The notes beneath the pieces were generated by a model. It was given only the letters and a program-made list of their open reading frames with translations, was not told the DNA's origin and ran no database searches. The position numbers were made by a program, and so were the translations under genes. Shown one piece after another: positions 36,418 through 44,227 of a DNA stretch of 64,000 bases. Origin of the DNA: BD1-7 clade bacterium (lineage in GTDB: Bacteria; Pseudomonadota; Gammaproteobacteria; Pseudomonadales; DT-91). How positions within the stretch are numbered: the first letter of the stretch is position 1; each line of letters begins with the position of its first letter. Location: contig CACSIN010000026.1 in NCBI GenBank assembly GCA_902705835.1, positions 210,945 to 274,944 of the forward strand, in the 5' to 3' direction.

Positions 36418-37236
36418 ATGACGTTCTATCCTGAATTGGTCGCCGTGAATCCTGAAATAGCTGATACCGAAAACCCGCATAAACTGCTTTTTTGTTGCCT
36501 AGGTAGTGGTAGTAAAGGTAATGCAACGTTAGTGAAATATGCAGATACTACCGTCATGATTGATTGTGGTTTCACCTACAAACATACGATCGCTCAACTT
36601 GAAGCATTTGATATTGATCCGCAATCGCTGGATGCAGTTCTCGTTACCCATGAGCACTCTGATCATATCAAGGGTGTTCGTACACTTTCCCGAAAATTAA
36701 ATATACCTGTCTATCTGACTCACGGAACTGCGCGCTCTGATAAAATCAAAGGTGCGCCAGAGCTACAATATCTGGTGCCGGATGTTGCGTTACGAATCAA
36801 GGATATCGAAATCATCCCTGTTACCGTGCCGCATGATGCTCATGAGCCATGTCAGTTTTTATTAAGGGCTCAAGGCAGGCAGTTGGGTGTGGTGACCGAT
36901 TTAGGCAGCATTTCACGGCACGTTCAGCATATGTTTGACGGCTGTGATGCGCTGGTTTTGGAGGCAAATCATGACGTGCAGATGTTGCGTACTGGGCCGT
37001 ATCCGCCGTCATTGAAGCGCCGTGTTGAAAGTGATTGGGGGCATTTAAGCAACGAGCAAGCTGTGGCCTTTTTGGATGCTTTACCAATCCTACCGAGCAG
37101 GTTGGTACTTGCGCATATCAGTGAAAAAAACAATTGTTTGAGCGTCGTTAAAAACACATTTCAGCGCTTTGAATCGCGCATTCCGACCGTTGTTTACGCG
37201 TGTCAGAATAAGGGATTTGACTGGCTGGAAGTTTAA
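36418..37236 (+). CDS. Metallo-beta-lactamase-fold hydrolase (YycJ/WalJ-like)
   Basis: 272 residues from ATG; an in-frame GTG seven codons earlier is also possible. The core starts at LGSGSKGNATLV, the usual N-terminus in this family, so about 25 extra residues precede it. The zinc motif HEHSDH (T-H-x-H-x-D-H) lies near residue 80. Downstream histidines sit in VPHDAHEP, LEANHDV and LAHISEKNN. The family contains single-strand exonucleases linked to mismatch repair or cell-wall control in firmicutes; the role in proteobacteria is unproved. The dapA-bamC-MBL order is known from Pseudomonas. Confidence 0.85.
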   Translation: MTFYPELVAVNPEIADTENPHKLLFCCLGSGSKGNATLVKYADTTVMIDCGFTYKHTIAQLEAFDIDPQSLDAVLVTHEHSDHIKGVRTLSRKLNIPVYLTHGTARSDKIKGAPELQYLVPDVALRIKDIEIIPVTVPHDAHEPCQFLLRAQGRQLGVVTDLGSISRHVQHMFDGCDALVLEANHDVQMLRTGPYPPSLKRRVESDWGHLSNEQAVAFLDALPILPSRLVLAHISEKNNCLSVVKNTFQRFESRIPTVVYACQNKGFDWLEV

Positions 37237-37260
37237 CTTGATGAGTGGAGATGCAAGCGT

Positions 37261-37854
37261 ATGTTAAGTGATTTGATTAAATTCAATAAGCGCTGGTCCG
37301 AGTCGATCGCACGTCAGGATCCAACGTACTTTGAAACATTGAGTGAATCGCAGGCACCTGAATATTTGTGGATCGGCTGTTCCGATAGCCGCGTACCTGC
37401 AGAATCCATTTTGGGTCTTAAGCCGGGTGAGTTGTTTGTGCATCGGAATGTCGCCAATCAAATTCAAGTTGATGACAACAACTCCATGTCGGTACTGCAA
37501 TTCGCGGTGACGGCCTTAAAGGTTAAACACATCATCGTATGTGGGCATTCGGGTTGCGGAGGTATAAACGCGTCCCTGAATCGGGCTGGTACTGATTATC
37601 TTGAAGGCTGGTTAAAGCCGATAGTGCAAATTGCTGATGAGAATCAGGCAGTGCTTGATACCATTGAAGACGAATCCGAGCGTGTGTTTGAATTAGCGCG
37701 CATGAATGTGCGCTATCAAATTAAGCTTCTCAAAAGTCACCCGATAGTCAATGAAGCGTGGGCAGCAGGAAGTGAGCTTAATCTCCACGGTTGGATGTTT
37801 GATATTTGTACTGGCCAGTTGGAAGACCTTAAGGTTTCCTGTTCGGGGAATTAA
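37261..37854 (+). CDS. can: Beta-class carbonic anhydrase
   Basis: Interconverts CO2 and bicarbonate, supplying carboxylases. 197 residues. Zinc ligands are Cys40 (CSDSRVPAE, with the Asp42/Arg44 dyad), His96 and Cys99 (GHSGCGG). The ATG has a GGAG site and lies 24 bp after the MBL gene, so they are probably co-transcribed. C-terminal LHGWMFDICTGQL is typical of the E. coli Can-like clade. Confidence 0.95.
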   Translation: MLSDLIKFNKRWSESIARQDPTYFETLSESQAPEYLWIGCSDSRVPAESILGLKPGELFVHRNVANQIQVDDNNSMSVLQFAVTALKVKHIIVCGHSGCGGINASLNRAGTDYLEGWLKPIVQIADENQAVLDTIEDESERVFELARMNVRYQIKLLKSHPIVNEAWAAGSELNLHGWMFDICTGQLEDLKVSCSGN

Positions 37855-37872
37855 TAACACCCCGTCAATGCA

Positions 37873-37916
37873 GTATCGCCGGCAGTCTTGGTCTATTAAC
37901 CCGGCGCCGGCGATAC
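37873..37916. terminator. Long-loop hairpin between convergent genes
   Basis: Perfect 11-bp arms GTATCGCCGGC / GCCGGCGATAC around a 22-nt loop, T-poor, between can (+) and a hypothetical gene (-). Terminator function is likely but not certain. Confidence 0.55.
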
Positions 37917-37937
37917 GGTTTCTCATCGGTCACTGAT

Positions 37938-38276
37938 TTATTCGCTCGTATCCGATTCGGTTGTGTGAGTAAGCCCAGCTTCGATGTCGTCTAGTAGTGT
38001 GTCGATGCGTTTGTCAGTTTCGTCATCTGTTTCTTTTTCTGGATCATTTTTAAACTCGCCCAGTTTAGGTAGACGTTTCTCATCCAGTGTTACTTCCGTG
38101 ACCCGGATGCGCAGGTCGGTGTTTTTTGCATTGGTTTCGATCAGTGTATTCAGGGCTTCGTCGTAGTGCTTTTCGCAATAAGTCTGTTTACTTTCTCCCG
38201 CGCTAACCCATTCACTCTTGTTCTTGTGGAGGAGTTCATTGTTCTGGTTGCGGAGTACGTAAGCAATGGTGGTCAT
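37938..38276 (-). CDS. Hypothetical acidic protein (112 aa)
   Basis: The N-terminus is a small beta segment (MTTIAYVLRNQNNELLHKNKSEWV). The middle is helical with HYDEALNTLIETNAKNTDLRIRV. The C-terminal third is very rich in Asp, Glu and Thr and probably disordered. No signal peptide, no cysteine motif (a single Cys). I do not recognise the family. Convergent with can and divergent from the PilZ gene. Confidence 0.6.
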   Translation of the reverse strand: MTTIAYVLRNQNNELLHKNKSEWVSAGESKQTYCEKHYDEALNTLIETNAKNTDLRIRVTEVTLDEKRLPKLGEFKNDPEKETDDETDKRIDTLLDDIEAGLTHTTESDTSE

Positions 38277-38488
38277 GTCGTGCGGCCTTTAAATTCTCGG
38301 TTTCTCTGCAAGCTTGTTGTCGGCCGCATAGCCGGCAACATAGCGTCTTATCACGTAAGGGGTAAGGCATTGTATTAACAATAGTTTATTGTATCTAGGC
38401 GAGGCTCAAGCTCTGTTGTACAAAGCGGGTTATTTGGTGTAGCCTCGAATGAATATTTTGTGACGCGATATTTTAGCAGGATTGCACT

Positions 38489-38758
38489 TTGAATCACGAT
38501 AATCGACTGCACAGGCGTTCCGGACTGGCCGCCAATGTGATTTTACGCCATCCAGGTTTTGGTGAGTTAAACCTGAAGGCGCATGATATTTCTGACGGTG
38601 GTATTTCCGTAAAGCTTGGGAATCATATTGCACCTCCGGTAGGCACGCTCGTTGATGTCATTATCAAGAGCCATACCGGCCCGATCAATGCTGAACCCGT
38701 GAAAATGGAAGTTCGACATGCGAGTCACGGAATTATCGGCCTTAAATTCCTCAAGTAA
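38489..38758 (+). CDS. Single-domain PilZ protein
   Basis: 89 residues, almost exactly one PilZ domain. The c-di-GMP-binding features are visible: an N-terminal RLHRR (R-x3-R type) and DISDGGISV (D-x-S-x2-G). The best start is a TTG with AGGA upstream; no in-frame ATG precedes the RLHRR motif. It is a stand-alone c-di-GMP receptor, the second c-di-GMP-related gene in this part of the window after the HD-GYP protein. Confidence 0.85.
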   Translation: MNHDNRLHRRSGLAANVILRHPGFGELNLKAHDISDGGISVKLGNHIAPPVGTLVDVIIKSHTGPINAEPVKMEVRHASHGIIGLKFLK

Positions 38759-38842
38759 TCATACGAACGTGCATGGTTACCTAGTTTTTTTACTAAATTG
38801 CCTTCACGGTCATGAATTCGCTACAAGTTGCCTGAAAATCAC

Positions 38843-39628
38843 ATGCAATCACTTGCTTGGGTCGCCCCCTTTGAAATAGTTGACGATGATCTACTCGCTG
38901 ATATCGAACAGCTGTCGCTGCCGCGTGTTGTCGATCAAAAAGATGCATTATTGAAGGGCTATACCTACGTTCTTTCGCAACATGATCATTTGTTGCATGT
39001 CGTGCCTGCTGATAAAAAGTTGGGTGGGCCGGTTAACTGCAATTTTGATTCAGGTGCGGCCTCATTTCGGCGCAAAAATGCCGGTATCAAACAGGAAATT
39101 GCCAGAGCCTGTGGTTTAAAAAAGGACATTCGTCCGTCGATACTCGATGCCACTACGGGGTTGGGTGGTGATGCATTTGTTCTGGCGTCACTCGGGTCTC
39201 ATGTGACCATGATTGAGCAGAATCCGGTGGTACATCTTCTGCTTAAATCCGGCCTTCGGGCGGGGTCAGTTAGTGAAGATGGCGCGCTATCCTCAATTAT
39301 TTCTGAAAAAATGCGGCTGGCTGCCTGTCAGTCATCGCTCGATTTTTTTGCCGAGCTGCACGCTGAATCCTTCGATGTGGTTTATCTCGACCCGATGTTC
39401 CCCGATCGACGTAAGTCTGCGAAGGTGAAGAAGGGAATGCAGTATTTTCATGATATTGTGGGTATTGATTCTGCACAAGAGCCAGAGCTGCTTGCGAAGG
39501 CCTTGCTTATTGCAGGTAAGCGAGTCGTGGTGAAGCGGCCCAAACAAGCGCCTTATCTTGCTGATCAAAAACCGAGTCTTGAGATGTCGTCGAAAACCAT
39601 TCGGTATGACGTCTATCTGACGAACTAG
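38843..39628 (+). CDS. rsmJ: 16S rRNA (guanine1516-N2)-methyltransferase
   Basis: 261 residues from ATG (a TTG five codons earlier is also open). SAM-binding motif I is LDATTGLGGDAFVLASLG, motif II follows in MIEQNPVVHLLL, and the catalytic-type loop is YLDPMFPDRRKSAKVKK. Near the C-terminus VVVKRPKQAPYLAD matches the RsmJ (YhiQ) family. It modifies the small ribosomal subunit and acts in the cytoplasm. Monocistronic here, convergent with the carbamoyltransferase gene. Confidence 0.9.
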   Translation: MQSLAWVAPFEIVDDDLLADIEQLSLPRVVDQKDALLKGYTYVLSQHDHLLHVVPADKKLGGPVNCNFDSGAASFRRKNAGIKQEIARACGLKKDIRPSILDATTGLGGDAFVLASLGSHVTMIEQNPVVHLLLKSGLRAGSVSEDGALSSIISEKMRLAACQSSLDFFAELHAESFDVVYLDPMFPDRRKSAKVKKGMQYFHDIVGIDSAQEPELLAKALLIAGKRVVVKRPKQAPYLADQKPSLEMSSKTIRYDVYLTN

Positions 39629-39693
39629 CAGTTTAGTTGGGATGCTCAATCATGCTGATCCACTTCGTGGATTCAGCTGAAAAATGAATTAGA

Positions 39694-41469
39694 TTATCGA
39701 CTTTCAATCAGGCAATTACCAAGTACAAGTAAATCAATATTGGTATTCAGAAAGCAGTGGTAGGCATCGTCAGGTGAGTTAACAATGGGCTCGCCGCGGA
39801 CATTGAAACTGGTGTTGATCAATATTGGGCAGCCGGTGAGTGATTTAAACACTTTTATCAATTGATAGAATTTTGGATTGTAATTGCCATCTACGGTTTG
39901 TACGCGTGCTGAGTAGTCAACATGAGTGACTGCTGGGATGTCTGAGCGAATTTGAGAAAGTCGTAATAATAGAGAATCTTTAGATTCATTTTTGATGATT
40001 TTTTGTTTTTTTTGGTGTACAGGTTTTACAAACTGCATATAGGGTGCAGGTGAATCGACTGAAAACCACTCGTGCGCTTCTTCCGCTAATACCGCTGGGG
40101 CGAAAGGTCTAAATGATTCCCTGAATTTTACTTTGAGATTTAATTGTTGCTGCATGTCCTCTGATTGTGGGTTGGCAAGTATCGATCGATTGCCAAGCGC
40201 TCTTGGTCCAAACTCAGAGCGCCCCTGAAACCATCCGACGACTTTGTTTTCTGCGAGTGCGAGTGCAACATAATTGAGTAGGTCTTCCTCATTAGCTTCT
40301 TTGAATGAGGCGTTATTCCTTTTAAGGCAAGCGATGATTTCTGTTTGGGAGTAATCGGGCCCAAGATAGCTACCCTGCATAGAGTCTTTCGTATCGCATT
40401 TGGGTTGGCCAAATTCGTCATGCCAAAGCGCGAGGGCTGCACCTAGCGCTCCGCCAGCATCTCCAGCGGCTGGTTGAACCCAAATATTGTCGAAAATATT
40501 CGCAGCTTGTAATTTTCCATTCGCGACGCAATTTAGAGCGACGCCACCAGCTAGGCAAAGGTTTCCGATCTTGTATTCGTCGGCGATTGATTGGCCTATT
40601 TTTAAAACGACTTCTTCGAGTACGTGCTGAATCGATGAGGCGATATCCATATGAAACTGTTCTAAGGAATCCTGCTCTCTCCTTGCTGGGCGACCGAACA
40701 AGCGCTCGAATCGACGGTTGACCATTTTTAGCCCAGTCATATAGTCGAAATAGTAGAGGTTTAAGCGAAAGGAGCCGTCTGGTTTAATGTCGACTAGGTG
40801 TTGTTTTATTTCGTCTGTAAAAATAGGTTTGCCGTAAGGGGCTAATCCCATTAATTTGTATTCGCCAGAGTTAACCTTAAATCCCGTGTAATAGGTGAAT
40901 GCGGAATATAGGAGGCCCATTGAATGGGGGAATCTGATTTCCTTGACGCGTTCAATTTTGTTGTCTTTACCTATGCTGACAGTTGTTGTTGCCCATTCTC
41001 CGACACCGTCCATCGTCAAAATGACAGCCTCTTTGTAGCCTGAAGGATAAAATGCGCTTGCCGCGTGGCTAGTATGATGGTCTGAGAAATATAGCTTTTC
41101 AACGATTGATCGTTCTGCTCCGATTGATACTAAATCGCTGACGATAGTTCGTTTTAGGAACAATTTTTCCTTTAACCATATAGGCATTGATTTTGAAAAT
41201 GAACGAAAGCCCTTTGGCGCTGTGGTCACGTAGGTTTCGATAAGACGTTCAAATTTTAGGAATGGCTTGTCATAGAAGACAATGGCATCGATATCCGATA
41301 GGGTGCAGCTGGCTCGCTTTAGGCAGAATAATATTGCATTTTTCGGAAACTCGGAATCATTTTTAACGCGGCTGAAACGTTCTTCTTGTGCTGCGGCGAT
41401 AATCACACCTTGGTCGATAATCGCTGCAGCGCTGTCATGATAGAACGCCGAAACACCGAGGATTTTCAT
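39694..41469 (-). CDS. Carbamoyltransferase, NodU/CmcH/SxtI family
   Basis: 591 residues. Adds a carbamoyl group from carbamoyl phosphate, with ATP, to a hydroxyl on a sugar or secondary metabolite through an adenylate intermediate. The N-terminal Kae1-like domain starts with ILGVSAFYHDSAAAI and has the metal-binding HHTSHAASAFY (about 129-139), then LTMDGVGEWATTT. The C-terminal YrdC-like domain contains GRSEFGPRALGNRSILANP. It ends a three-gene operon with DUF5989 and SxtJ proteins (4-bp and 7-bp gaps), the same families as sxtI-sxtK-sxtJ. Codon use is AT-richer than in the flanking housekeeping genes, suggesting acquisition. Confidence 0.9.
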   Translation of the reverse strand: MKILGVSAFYHDSAAAIIDQGVIIAAAQEERFSRVKNDSEFPKNAILFCLKRASCTLSDIDAIVFYDKPFLKFERLIETYVTTAPKGFRSFSKSMPIWLKEKLFLKRTIVSDLVSIGAERSIVEKLYFSDHHTSHAASAFYPSGYKEAVILTMDGVGEWATTTVSIGKDNKIERVKEIRFPHSMGLLYSAFTYYTGFKVNSGEYKLMGLAPYGKPIFTDEIKQHLVDIKPDGSFRLNLYYFDYMTGLKMVNRRFERLFGRPARREQDSLEQFHMDIASSIQHVLEEVVLKIGQSIADEYKIGNLCLAGGVALNCVANGKLQAANIFDNIWVQPAAGDAGGALGAALALWHDEFGQPKCDTKDSMQGSYLGPDYSQTEIIACLKRNNASFKEANEEDLLNYVALALAENKVVGWFQGRSEFGPRALGNRSILANPQSEDMQQQLNLKVKFRESFRPFAPAVLAEEAHEWFSVDSPAPYMQFVKPVHQKKQKIIKNESKDSLLLRLSQIRSDIPAVTHVDYSARVQTVDGNYNPKFYQLIKVFKSLTGCPILINTSFNVRGEPIVNSPDDAYHCFLNTNIDLLVLGNCLIESR

Positions 41470-41473
41470 CGGT

Positions 41474-41623
41474 TCAGAATAACGTATAAATAAAGGGTGC
41501 GACTACAGACCCTTGCGCGGCCACTAAAAGTGATCCGACGAGTATTAGCACGAGAAATACGGGCGCGAGCCAATATTTTTTTCGTGCCTTCATAAACTGA
41601 AAAAATTCAGATAGAAAATTCAT
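41474..41623 (-). CDS. DUF5989 / SxtK-like small membrane protein (49 aa)
   Basis: Starts MNFLSEFFQFMKARKKYW, then one membrane helix (LAPVFLVLILVGSLLVAAQG) and the family ending SVVAPFIYTLF. This matches the DUF5989 pattern that accompanies carbamoyltransferases. It lies 4 bp upstream of the carbamoyltransferase and 7 bp downstream of the SxtJ-like gene. It is easily missed because of its length. Probably an inner-membrane partner; the molecular role is unknown. Confidence 0.85.
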   Translation of the reverse strand: MNFLSEFFQFMKARKKYWLAPVFLVLILVGSLLVAAQGSVVAPFIYTLF

Positions 41624-41630
41624 AGGTGCT

Positions 41631-42038
41631 TTAGAACTGGTCTTTCATTGAAGATTGTGATTTTTCAGGTGTTTCCCAATACGAATCTACTTTATGATTC
41701 AGTCTTAGAGACATAGGGTTTTTGGTAGTTACTTTTCGTAATAATCCCACAGGTGTAATTACTCCCGCATAAATGATGGTAAGTATTATTGGTGAAAAAA
41801 ATGTATGTAAACAGTCACCAAAACGAATCCATAATCGTGTTATGGGCATCAACCAGCGGGGATTTAGTCGTGTTACCGAGAGCATGCAGATGAAAGCAGC
41901 CAGTGTGCATGCTGCAATGATGTTCTTATCTGCACTAAATAAAAACACAGATGCGACAAGAAGTATAGTAGACGTTAGGAGGCCAAATTTTGAGGCCTGG
42001 TTTAATCGTTCTTTTTTCGACATTGATATGAGCGGCAT
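41631..42038 (-). CDS. SxtJ-family membrane protein
   Basis: 135 residues with three or four hydrophobic helices (FGLLTSTILLVASVFLF, IIAACTLAAFICML, FFSPIILTIIYAGVITPVGLL) and a hydrophilic C-terminus with NPMSLRLNHKVDSYWETPEK, a segment typical of SxtJ proteins. First gene of the carbamoyltransferase operon. In saxitoxin producers sxtJ is of unknown function; its constant company with carbamoyltransferases suggests membrane-associated carbamoylation or export of the product. Confidence 0.82.
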   Translation of the reverse strand: MPLISMSKKERLNQASKFGLLTSTILLVASVFLFSADKNIIAACTLAAFICMLSVTRLNPRWLMPITRLWIRFGDCLHTFFSPIILTIIYAGVITPVGLLRKVTTKNPMSLRLNHKVDSYWETPEKSQSSMKDQF

Positions 42039-42175
42039 CCCGTGTTTACTGTTTCCTTAGTGTTCGTGGCATACTAGTGCTTTTGTATTTGGTGAGGCAA
42101 ATAGTATTTTATATTACGCTACACGTTTGCGTTTTTATGTTGGGTTAAAAGTTCTTGAAATATGGGGTGTTTAGG

Positions 42176-43336
42176 ATGATCCGTACAGTATCATTAGATT
42201 CGTCGTTAGTAAAATATGTGTCGATTCTTTTAATCAATGTATTTTTCTTGCTGGCACTTATAGGCATTGTTGATTTATGCATCGGTTTCTTGAATCCTAA
42301 TGGTGAGAGTACGATATCGAAAACACGTGAGTACATTCGATTACGTGCTTTTAAGCCAAATACAAGTGTCCCGATTCACATGTCGAAGATGTCAAAGACT
42401 CCGGATAACTTTATTTTTAAGGAGGAGATATATACGCGTCTTGAAGTTGATAGTAATGGATTTATCAGCCCTTCGTTTGTTCATGATAACCCAGATGTTA
42501 CCATAGCGTTTCTCGGTGGTTCTACGACTGAGTGTGCAGTTGTTGACGTTCACAAACGGTTTCCATATGCGGTGGGAAAAATCCTAGAGGCAGAGGATAG
42601 CGAGCTAGCGATAAACGCATTGAACCACGGTATCTCGGGAAATAACTCGATGCATTCGTTCAATGCACTGGTTAATAAGGTGATGAGATTTGAGCCTGAT
42701 ATAGTGATATTAATGCATAATTTTAATGACTTGACGCATCTCGTTCACTATGGGAATTTTTGGAACGCGTCAGGAAGTCATTCTTTGATCGTCGGGCGCC
42801 CTGATCCAATGTCTAGTGAATGGCTTATTCGAGTTGTTAAAGATTTCGTCAAAAGCATGTTTCCAAATATCGTCAGTGTTCTCAATTCGCAGCGATTGGA
42901 TGATTTCTATGATGTGCGTGAGGCCGAGCCACCAAAATTGGATGTCAATACTAGAGAGGATATATTGGCGTCTTTCTCCAAAAGTTTGTTGGCCTTCATT
43001 GCTGTTTCTCGAGCGCAGGATGTACGTCCAGTGTTGATGACTCAGGCAAGCCGATTCAGTGACGCAACGTTAACACCTGAATTTGTGCGTGCATTGGAAA
43101 TACACTTGAAGGCCAAATTTAGCGACTATCACGCGTTATATATGGAAATGAACGAGGTAATACGTAGCGTTGCTCGTCAGGAAGGAGTGACTCTGATTGA
43201 TTTAGCGACAGAGATCCCGTCCACCGATGAATATATGTATGACGTGATTCACTTTACTAATAAAGGATCAATAGCTGTCGCTGGTGTTATTGCTGAGGAG
43301 TTAGCATCAGAACTCCAGGTACTTGGATTAAAATGA
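42176..43336 (+). CDS. Membrane-anchored SGNH/GDSL-type hydrolase
   Basis: 386 residues from ATG; a TTG seven codons earlier is open. One N-terminal membrane helix (ILLINVFFLLALIGIVDLCIGF, about residues 17-38), then the catalytic domain outside. Block I is FLGGSTTECAV with the nucleophile Ser116. The glycine/asparagine of blocks II and III are in GISGNNSMHSF and LMHNFNDL. The catalytic dyad Asp356/His359 is in YDVIHFTNKG. Family members act as esterases or acetyl-transfer enzymes on surface glycans. It is divergent from the SxtJ operon across 137 bp, and SGNH genes often sit beside carbamoyltransferase/SxtJ sets, so a shared glycan substrate is likely (inference). Confidence 0.8.
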   Translation: MIRTVSLDSSLVKYVSILLINVFFLLALIGIVDLCIGFLNPNGESTISKTREYIRLRAFKPNTSVPIHMSKMSKTPDNFIFKEEIYTRLEVDSNGFISPSFVHDNPDVTIAFLGGSTTECAVVDVHKRFPYAVGKILEAEDSELAINALNHGISGNNSMHSFNALVNKVMRFEPDIVILMHNFNDLTHLVHYGNFWNASGSHSLIVGRPDPMSSEWLIRVVKDFVKSMFPNIVSVLNSQRLDDFYDVREAEPPKLDVNTREDILASFSKSLLAFIAVSRAQDVRPVLMTQASRFSDATLTPEFVRALEIHLKAKFSDYHALYMEMNEVIRSVARQEGVTLIDLATEIPSTDEYMYDVIHFTNKGSIAVAGVIAEELASELQVLGLK

Positions 43337-43408
43337 CATTAGGAGGCCTCTGATTTTCGCTCCTACGCTCCTAAATGATGTGATCATGGGCTTGTTTCAC
43401 CCGCGTGA

Positions 43409-43894
43409 TTATATCTTACTCGCAGATTCCGCATCCAAGGTGGTGCGCCAGATTCGGAATTTGACATCAATGCCTTTGGGAACATAAATGACGTAAGGTA
43501 AGCGGCTGTTGTAGCGTAAGGTAAATTCCTTACCAACGATCGGGACATAACGTTTTTTGGCGGGTTGGGGGCAGGCCATCATCGTTGAAGGCCCCGGTTT
43601 TACATCTTCCAGTTCGTAATAGCTGTATCCCCATCCTTTGACAGATTCTTGATCCAATTCCCCGCGCAGTGCGCGAAGATTGCAGTCGGCTTTTTGTAAT
43701 CTGCTGGCGACAATCTCAAGTTTGAAAAGGCTTTCATCTTCTTGTTCAGGTACGCGAATGACAAAACGATCTTGATTTTTGTCGGCTTCCGGAAACATAT
43801 GAATGTCGTCTTTATCCGCCAGCGCTTGTGTACCTGCCAATAGCAAGGCCATAAAACCAAAGGTATGCAGCTGCTTTTTTATGTGCTTTGTCAT
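43409..43894 (-). CDS. eco: Ecotin, periplasmic serine-protease inhibitor
   Basis: 161 residues with a Sec signal peptide cleaved after ALA (residue 26). It clearly aligns with E. coli ecotin: QEDESLFKLEI, DCNLRALRGEL, GWGYSYYELEDV, then STMMACP with the P1 methionine at residue 105 and RYNSRLPYVIYVP and VKFRIW at the C-terminus. Cys71 and Cys108 match the reactive-loop disulfide. It inhibits trypsin-fold proteases, protecting against predators, hosts or neutrophil elastase. Its gene is alone, convergent with the SGNH gene. Confidence 0.95.
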   Translation of the reverse strand: MTKHIKKQLHTFGFMALLLAGTQALADKDDIHMFPEADKNQDRFVIRVPEQEDESLFKLEIVASRLQKADCNLRALRGELDQESVKGWGYSYYELEDVKPGPSTMMACPQPAKKRYVPIVGKEFTLRYNSRLPYVIYVPKGIDVKFRIWRTTLDAESASKI

Positions 43895-44227
43895 GAGGTA
43901 TTCCTTTTGCTAATGACTGATTTGGGCAGACATAGGTAGAGCGTCAGTAAAGCGATAATGGTAGGTTAGTTCAAGGTGTTTCGCTCAGTTATTTTGGTGT
44001 TGCTTTACGCTGGTTTTCGAAAGTGTGCGGAGCAGGCCAGATGGGTTCGTTGTGTTTGTTTTGTCGTTTGTTAATATTCTTCCTCGCTAGAGTATTCGAC
44101 ACGATGGAGTATTGTGGTTCATGCACATCGGCCGCGGTGCTGTAATTTGTGAAGTAAGCACGCATTAAAAAGCCGGCAAGAGCACTTGCCGGCTTTTTAA
44201 GCTATCCGTATGTGTAGCTCAGAAATA
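43895..44227. other. Intergenic region upstream of ecotin
   Basis: 333 bp between the ecotin start and the valS stop. It holds the valS terminator at 44167-44198 and presumably the ecotin promoter; no open frame with a ribosome binding site was found. Confidence 0.6.
44167..44198. terminator. Strong rho-independent terminator after valS
   Basis: AAAAAGCCGGCAAG, loop AGCA, CTTGCCGGCTTTTT: a 14-bp perfect stem with A and T tracts, placed 30 bp downstream of the valS stop codon. Confidence 0.92.

Noticed and set aside
39694..42038. Saxitoxin biosynthesis cluster
   Set aside because: Only the sxtI/J/K-like families are present; no polyketide-like SxtA, amidinotransferase or oxygenases nearby. 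These three families also occur with surface glycan genes.
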